Below are positions 58,121-64,000 of a DNA stretch of 64,000 nucleotides, piece after piece. The stretch is from Filobasidium wieringae. Lineage: Eukaryota; Basidiomycota; Tremellomycetes; Filobasidiales; Filobasidiaceae. How positions within the stretch are numbered: position 1 is the first letter of the stretch; each line of letters begins with the position of its first letter. Both the position numbers and the translations under genes were made by a program. Under the pieces are notes generated by a model. The model did not search any database, was not told the origin of the DNA, and saw only the letters and a program-made list of their open reading frames with translations. The stretch covers positions 548,448 to 612,447 of the forward strand of contig BCIV01000015.1 of NCBI GenBank assembly GCA_001600055.1. Reading direction: 5' to 3'.

Positions 58121-60035
58121 ATGTCCTACTCTGGAGAAAAAGACCCTTATCAGGGGGACGATTACATCTCCCCCGTCCTCGCCAAAAAGCTCGACGATGC
58201 TCCTCAACTCACCATGAGGCAGCAAAGGAAGGCCGCTCTCGATGAGCTCGACAATGCCGCTTTCAGCAGGTACCACGTCAAAGCCGTCGCTGTCGCTTGT
58301 ATCGGTGAGTTCGCGCACGCACTGGCGAAAACAGCTTTCGAGAAACTGACCTCGCTCTCGTTGATAGGATTCTTGACCGACGCCTATGATATTTTCGCCA
58401 TCTCCATGGCCGCTACCATGATCGGTTACGTGTACGGTAACGGTGGAAAGAACTCCGCAAACCAAGATCTCCTATTAAAGGTCGCTCATTCCATCGGAAC
58501 GTTCATCGGACAATTGTTGTTCGGTTGGTTGGCGGATCGATTGGGAAGGAAGAAGATGTACGGGTTGGAATTGATGATCATCATCGTGGGGACTTTGGGA
58601 ACTGCTGTAGCTGGAAAGTGAGTTTCTCCTTGTTTGTCTCTGACTTCTAAGCGTTGGGCGCGCGGGACTGACATGCCGTGCTATCACCAGGGGATCGGCC
58701 GTTTCTATCTACGGTGTACTCGTCATGTGGCGATTCATCATGGGTCTCGGAATCGGAGGTGATTATCCTCTCTCCGCTACCATCTCTGCCGAATTTGCTG
58801 GAACTAGGATCAGAGGAAGGATGATGTGAGTCCACTTGTCAAATCCTTATCAGGCGATGAGCACACGGACTAACCATTTCTTGACTCACGCAGGACCGCT
58901 ACCTTTGCCGGTCAGGGTTGGGGTAACTTGTTAGCTGCCATCGTCGGACTCTGTGTTACCGTCGGATTCAAGAACCATATCATCAACGATACGGCCGGTG
59001 ATCACAAATACGTCGACATCTGTTGGCGTATCTTGCTCGGGTTCGGTGCCGTCCCCGCCCTCTTGGCTCTTTATTTCCGATTGACCATCTCCGAAACCCC
59101 TCGATACACTTTGGACGTCAAACAGGATGTTGGACGTGCTACTGCCGACGTCCAGACTTTCTTGGCTAGTGGGACTTACGAGAAGGACGAGCCCGCTACT
59201 CAGCAGAGGATCGAGGCTCCTAAAGCCACCTGGAAGGATTTCTGCCAACACTTTGGACAGTGGAAGAACGGAAAGGTCCTGCTCGGGACTTCGTTGTCTT
59301 GGTTCGTCTTGGACGTGGCTTTCTACGGTCTCGGTTTGAACACCTCGATCATCCTGACCACTATCGGATTCGGATCGCCCACGACTGGTTCTGCTACGGA
59401 AAAGATCGCCAAGAATCTGCAAAACATTGCGATCGGTAACATCATCCTCTCCGTCGGTGGTCTCGTTCCCGGTTACTGGGCGACATTCTTCCTGATCGAT
59501 AAATGGGGAAGGAAACCTATTCAATTGATGGGTTTCGTACTCCTCACCGCCATCTTCTGTGTAATGGGTTTTGGGTACCACAAGCTCCAAAGCACTACTG
59601 CAGGGAAACACGCCTTTGTAGCGCTTTACTGCTTTGCCAACTTCTTCCAGAACTTTGGACCTAACACTACGACGTTTGTGATCCCCGGTGAAGTCTTCCC
59701 TACTCGTTACCGATCCACCGCACACGGGATTTCCGCCGCCAGTGGAAAGCTCGGAGCTATTATTGCTCAGGTCGGGTTCGCTAGGATGATCGATATCGGT
59801 GGAGCGACCGGTAAACATGCCTTCTTGCCCCACATTCTGCAAATCTTTGCTCTGTTCATGTTGATTGGTGAGTCGAGGTCTCATCAGATACAAGCTACGC
59901 TCCGAATACTGACACGTCCGTTCCCGCTTAGGTGTCTTCACCACTCTCCTCATCCCTGAACCATTGGGCAGGTCTTTGGAGGATCTTTCTGGAGAGAACG
60001 ACGAGGACGAGTACGAGCACAACAAGTCTTTGTAG
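58121..60035 (+). CDS. PHO84: High-affinity inorganic phosphate:H+ symporter, 548 aa
   Basis: Plasma-membrane MFS transporter (phosphate:H+ symporter family) importing phosphate. Five exons: 58121-58304, 58368-58617, 58691-58825, 58894-59867 and 59932-60035, totalling 549 codons in phase. Marks: HVKAVAVACIGFLTDAYDIF at helix 1, GQLLFGWLADRLGRKKMYGL, the family signature MGLGIGGDYPLSATISAEFA, a cytosolic loop (about residues 250-310), and the second-half signature NTTTFVIPGEVFPTRYRSTA. The acidic C-terminus SGENDEDEYEHNKSL is typical of Pho84-type transporters. In yeasts such genes are induced by phosphate starvation through Pho4; I did not confirm a Pho4 site (CACGTG/CACGTT) near the TATA box. 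Confidence 0.94.
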
Positions 60036-60616
60036 ATCGTTTAGGATAGATGGGCCTTTATTGGATTTAGAATGTTTTACGGTTATATGAATAATGTTAT
60101 AGTATGGTTCGCGACAGAAAGACGCAACAGCAGTCAAGCCATTTCAATTTCTGGCTCAGGGTGGATACAATAGATATGCGGTTGTGAAGTGATGGTCGTA
60201 CGAGGAAGCAAAGGTTTGCTTCAGCTTTTCGAGACACCCGATTGTCCACACTATGCTTTATGGCGTGCAAAGTGCAGCTGCACAGCATATGCAGACTGCT
60301 ATGACTGAGCAGGGCTGCTCCCCGCGCCATCTTGTGATTCTCTAACTGATTCTGTGGATCCTGTGAGTTCTGCGTTGGCATTCGCTTGAACTCACTGTTG
60401 TTCACAAGACCCTCCGAGTTGGGTGAATGCCTTGTTTGCCCAGCTTGATCGAGTTTGCAAGATGATCTCGTAACGTCCCGTCCTCCAAAGCACCCGCTGC
60501 TGCCGTATTCCGACCTATGGCTAGCAATGTGTGTAACGAACGGTTTGTTTTCCTTGTATACGTTGGTCGACGATCGTTGTACTCTAGCGAACTGTCACTA
60601 GCGCTGCCTAACCTCG
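60036..60616. other. Gap after PHO84, no gene seen
   Basis: Short frames only; includes the presumed PHO84 3' region. Confidence 0.4.
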
Positions 60617-60973
60617 ATGAAGCTGCCCCTGCGCCAACGGAAACAAGGGCTCGGGGTAGCAGCGGATCCGAGAACAGGTATCTGGAAAGTTGAAGGGGAG
60701 GGGCCAGATATCTCAGGGCCGGGAAGGTTACCCATGGTCCGGACAGGCGAGTTGTTCCTTGAAACTGATCTGGATGCGATCAAAGGCGAGTTGAATTATG
60801 TTCTGCGAATTTGTCTTGATGTAGTATTAGTACACATAGTGCCTCAGGCCGATGTAAGAGAACGCCAGGGCACAATGGGGGTCTCAAGACCAGTTTATCG
60901 CCAAGCATGTAGACGATCCTCCCGAAAGCACGGTCAAAGGCTCGTCGATCTGGATTTGATCGAGACTAGGTAG
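60617..60973 (+). CDS. Possible GYW-like fragment, 118 aa
   Basis: The frame reads VAADPRTGIWKVEGEGPDIS, then TGELFLETDLDAIKGELNYV and LRICLDVVLVHIVPQADVRE. This is the same order as intact family members: G-x-W-x-V hairpin, a strand, a helix, a strand. There is no TATA box, first exon or Ser-rich tail that I can attach. The similarity is by pattern only. Confidence 0.33.
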   Translation: MKLPLRQRKQGLGVAADPRTGIWKVEGEGPDISGPGRLPMVRTGELFLETDLDAIKGELNYVLRICLDVVLVHIVPQADVRERQGTMGVSRPVYRQACRRSSRKHGQRLVDLDLIETR

Positions 60974-61468
60974 TAGCCAGAAGCCGCAGCCATAGAGAAC
61001 GGGATCAATCCGCGTAGTGAAGACATCAGTGTAGCATTTCCCGTAAATCGATTGTCAGGACTGCAATGCTGGCTCGCAGTCCGTGAAGGGAAAGGAGCGT
61101 AGGTAGTGATCCGCCGCGAGCCTGTTATGTTGTGTATCCTCGCTACAACTTAGAAAGGCAGACAGTCAAGATAGTTTCCGTTTAGGAAGGAAGGACGAGA
61201 TGGCGGTCACTAGCGTTCGTTGTGACGGCTAGGATAGCTTTGAGTTGGCAATGGGGGTTTATACTTGTCAAGCTGGAGGTCGATGACGAAGTTACCGGTA
61301 TTGAGGTGGATCACGCGGACATTGAACCGGACATCGGTCTATATTTCAAAGCATGAACGGCCGGGTTTCGGTCACTGCTTGACAGCAACATGAGATATGA
61401 GATCCCTATGATGATCTAGGCAGCAGCAACTCTCACGTTATCATTCAATATAAAAGTACATGCATCCT
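60974..61468. other. Gap, no gene seen
   Basis: A short frame at about 61255-61360 (KLEVDDEVTGIEVDHADIEP) may be a further fragment but is unsupported. Confidence 0.35.
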
Positions 61469-63057
61469 TCAATCTGACCCCGAATCTTCTGACAGTCTCT
61501 CCCGTCCACGACGTCTCTTGTATCGGTACTCACCTACTTTTACGATATTCTCTAAACCCTCTTGCTCGAATAAGCTGCGTGGGGGAGTGGGGTGGGTAGC
61601 GATCCAATCCGTGGTAACCCCGGTGATATCGATCCTGACCGCTTCTAGGGTTAAGAAATCTAGAATGGTCTCTTGCCAAGGCTGGACGATCTGAGCGCTC
61701 GTGGTCGTCTTCAATACCTGATGTAGCTCCTTTTCCTTGGCGATCGCCTTCGTCGCCCCTCGGTTCACAGCGATAACGAGACGAATGAGCATTGCAAGTC
61801 CTCGATCGGGAGTAGCTGAACGACGGAATGAAAGGGGAAACGAGTTTACCCCTTTGAAAGCGGTCAGTGCCGTTCGAGCGTCGATAGTGATCTTGTCATG
61901 ACCCTGTTGGTCCGGTGCATGAGCTTGAATGAATGTTCTGACGGAACTAGCTGGGATCCAGGTGGTCATACTTCCAGGCGCTGTCATCTGAAACGGGCGG
62001 AATTACGGTCCGTCTACCGAAAGACCAAAGACCGTTCCATCCAGCATATGTGCTATAGGGAGGGTCACCATCATCTGTGAGAATGACTGGAGGGACGGAT
62101 ATAAGTTTCAATGAGAATCAGCGATACGGGACGTTCCTAGAATTGTCATGGTATCTGACTCACCAAAGCCGGTGTCCCTTTACTTTCAATCACCAACGCT
62201 ACAAGCGCCCGGGACAACTCCGGTTCACTCAAGAGTCCGTGGAAGCAAAATAACCCATCGGTATAAGCCTTTCCAATGAGCCTTGTACCATCGGTCTCGA
62301 GCGATACACCTTGAATCGACGTTGTGTTCTGCTTGCACTTGGGCTGGGGACCAGCTGCGCTTGAATCTCTCGATTCCTCAGCACGAGTGAGGTAACGTTT
62401 ATAGTCTTCCGGGAATGCTACGTTGCCTTGATATAGAGTTTGGTTGCGTACGGATTCGAGGATGTCGACTCCGGGCGAAGCGAACAGGGGGGACTGAGTC
62501 AGTTCTTGGATCACCTCGACCCGAGCGACAGAGTGCACAGGGGGGTATAGAGTGGGTAGATGCGCTCCTGATGAAAGTGTGTAATGTTGCGGTCTTGCCA
62601 AAACGGTCGAGAATTGGGTTTTATCGGGGAGACGAATGATACTGTCTATCAGTTCGTAGGAATGATGGAGTGATTCGCTTTGAGTCCATTCGAGATCGAC
62701 TAGGACTCGCCAAGCTCGATTACGGGATGTGTTAAGGACGAGTTGAGACTGGAGTTTTGTCAACTGATCTGCCGTGAAGGGCAGACAGACGATCGGCTGG
62801 AGGAACTCGGTAGGTATACTCAGCTCGTCCTGGATTGCGGTGTCGACTGCGGACCATCTGTCCATAGAGTCGCCATCAGCTGCAGCTGTCGGCGGAGCAT
62901 AATGAGCTCCTGCAATCCAATCGCCAATGTCCGGAGTGTGGGTTGGTCCAGTCTGCCACGGGAAATTTGGTTGAACGTAGGGCGGAGGTTGAAATCTGTT
63001 TGGGGGGTTCCGACTGCCAGAAGGCATTTCTCGTGAAGATAGATTGTCAGGATGCAT
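61469..63057 (-). CDS. Uncharacterised protein, about 470 aa, two or three exons
   Basis: Exon 1 (63057-62164) begins MHPDNLSSREMPSGSRNPPN, a Pro-rich N-terminus. It continues with an ordered-looking domain (FLQPIVCLPFTADQLTKLQS, RAWRVLVDLEWTQSESLHHS, YELIDSIIRLPDKTQFSTVL) and ends KGTPAL. The last exon (61987-61469) reads MTAPGSMTTWIPASSVRTFI, DKITIDARTALTAFKGVNSF, and ends in a basic stretch (YRYKRRRGRERLSEDSGSD). Both junctions are phase 0. The 176-nt intron is long and contains a possible 42-nt extra exon (MMVTLPIAHMLDGT). No signal peptide or membrane span. Family not recognised. Confidence 0.58.
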
Positions 63058-63781
63058 TGAGGTATACGAGGTTGATATCTATAATATCTGTCGCTGTCGA
63101 TTACCTGGCGATTTGAGGCTTTTTGGTGTGAACGACTGAATCAGGAGAAGCTAAGAAGATAAAACCTGAAGAGCTTCGAGCTCTATACTACTGTATCGTG
63201 AGATTCAGCGAATCAGCCGGTTTCTATGACACGTACCGGACATGATATCGTCTCGGATGTCCGCAAGGTGGTACCTTGTCCATCTTGAACCGCCTCAGTC
63301 GGTGTTCGACGTTCACCAAACCCACACGGCTTCAAGTACCGAGGTGTAACCGGGTTCGAGGCATTTCAGTCGGCCTGCGGATGTCATGAACCGCAACTCG
63401 AGGACGAACCCCCATTGTCCTCTTTGCCTCTCCCAATCCACCTGTTCCCGGATACGTAGACTCCAGTTTGATAACCGCCACTCGGGAACTCCTCGCACAG
63501 TTAACATCGCCCTGAGTTTCTAATTATAGCGGTACATCAATAACCCACTCTTCATCGACAGGCAGGACGAGCAGGAGACAAAACCTTCCGGACCGAATCG
63601 TCCGTGCGCTTGATATAATGCCCCGCGGGTCTGAGCAGTGCGGGGAAGCGATCCACATTCGGTCAACACCGATGTGATCTCGCTTTGACTGATCACCGAG
63701 GCGGAGGACCCACGGGGGAAGCACCACTCGCCTGTTCGTCAGCAGCGACAGCAGGATTCCGTCTGAGCCTATCCGGGGACG
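63058..63781. other. Divergent intergenic region
   Basis: Between the starts of the 61469-63057 gene and the gene at the right edge. Short frames on both strands, none convincing. Confidence 0.4.
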
Positions 63782-63787
63782 TATATA
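63782..63787 (+). promoter_or_regulatory. TATA box of the gene at the right edge
   Basis: CGTATATAGTC, 100 nt before the ATG at 63882. Confidence 0.5.
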
Positions 63788-63881
63788 GTCTACCAGCGGG
63801 TCGATCGTGGTCAAGACGTGTCGCCTACTGTCTTTCAGCGCTCTCAAACGATCCCGATCTAACGACCTTACACGATCTACA

Positions 63882-64000
63882 ATGAACGAACCGATGTACG
63901 CAGACAAGGAGAAAGGTGTTACTCAACACTTCGAAGACGCCTCGCAACGGGAATTCGAGGATCCTCAGACTTTCGCCTACGATGAAGAGCAAGAGAAAAT
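63882..64000 (+). CDS. Start of an uncharacterised gene, cut by the window edge
   Basis: The open frame from the ATG reads MNEPMYADKEKGVTQHFEDA and then SQREFEDPQTFAYDEEQEK. The N-terminus is hydrophilic and acidic, as in many fungal MFS permeases, but also as in exon 1 of GYW-family genes. The TATA spacing suits either. Too little is visible to assign a function. Confidence 0.5.
   Translation, partial: MNEPMYADKEKGVTQHFEDASQREFEDPQTFAYDEEQEK

Noticed and set aside
58931..60025. 364-codon open frame antisense to PHO84
   Set aside because: It mirrors the main PHO84 exon, is highly charged without domain structure, and is a shadow of codon bias.

Overview
The window looks like nuclear DNA of a basidiomycete yeast, most likely a tremellomycete (Cryptococcus/Kwoniella relatives). 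Genes are rich in short introns, mostly about 35-120 nt with GTGAGT-like donors and CAG/TAG acceptors. Low-complexity basidiomycete-type insertions interrupt conserved proteins. No prokaryotic-style operons, rRNA, tRNA, transposons or CRISPR arrays were seen. All exon models were assembled by eye from reading frame and splice signals; those of the conserved genes close in phase from end to end.

Two kinds of DNA alternate. Core blocks are G/C-rich, dense and conserved. (i) 1-1279: the 5' end of chorismate mutase (ARO7) and a small unknown gene. (ii) 17.1-24.2 kb: a SAM methyltransferase and NAD-glutamate dehydrogenase (GDH2). (iii) 26.8-40 kb: a Nit2-type amidase, the pseudouridine synthase PUS7, a CCDC97/DUF2052 protein, a Zn2Cys6 transcription factor and a LacA/maltose-type acetyltransferase. 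(iv) 45.9-53.9 kb: a large protein with one C-terminal membrane segment, a small unknown protein, ribosome-assembly factor KRR1, and a NAP/SET histone chaperone divergent from it. (v) 58.1-60.0 kb: the phosphate transporter PHO84, followed by an unknown gene at 61.5-63.1 kb and the start of another at 63.88 kb.

Accessory blocks (1.5-17 kb, 24.4-26.7 kb, 40-45 kb, 54-58 kb, 60-61.4 kb) are less G/C-rich and hold almost no conserved genes. The 1.5-17 kb block is a cluster of small, highly divergent genes sharing one plan: a TATA box, an ATG usually 60-125 nt downstream, a short first exon (15-53 codons), a phase-0 intron, and a second exon that opens with a G-x-(Y/W) motif. That exon continues through a beta/alpha/beta-looking core and usually ends in a Ser/Thr/Asp-rich tail. 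Here it is called the 'GYW family'. At least nine loci in the cluster look intact, several more are decayed, and further related loci lie in the other accessory blocks. Two cluster members at 9.4 and 11.9 kb are a tandem duplicate that includes the promoter. This rapidly turning-over family is the best candidate for an undescribed system here; its function is unknown.
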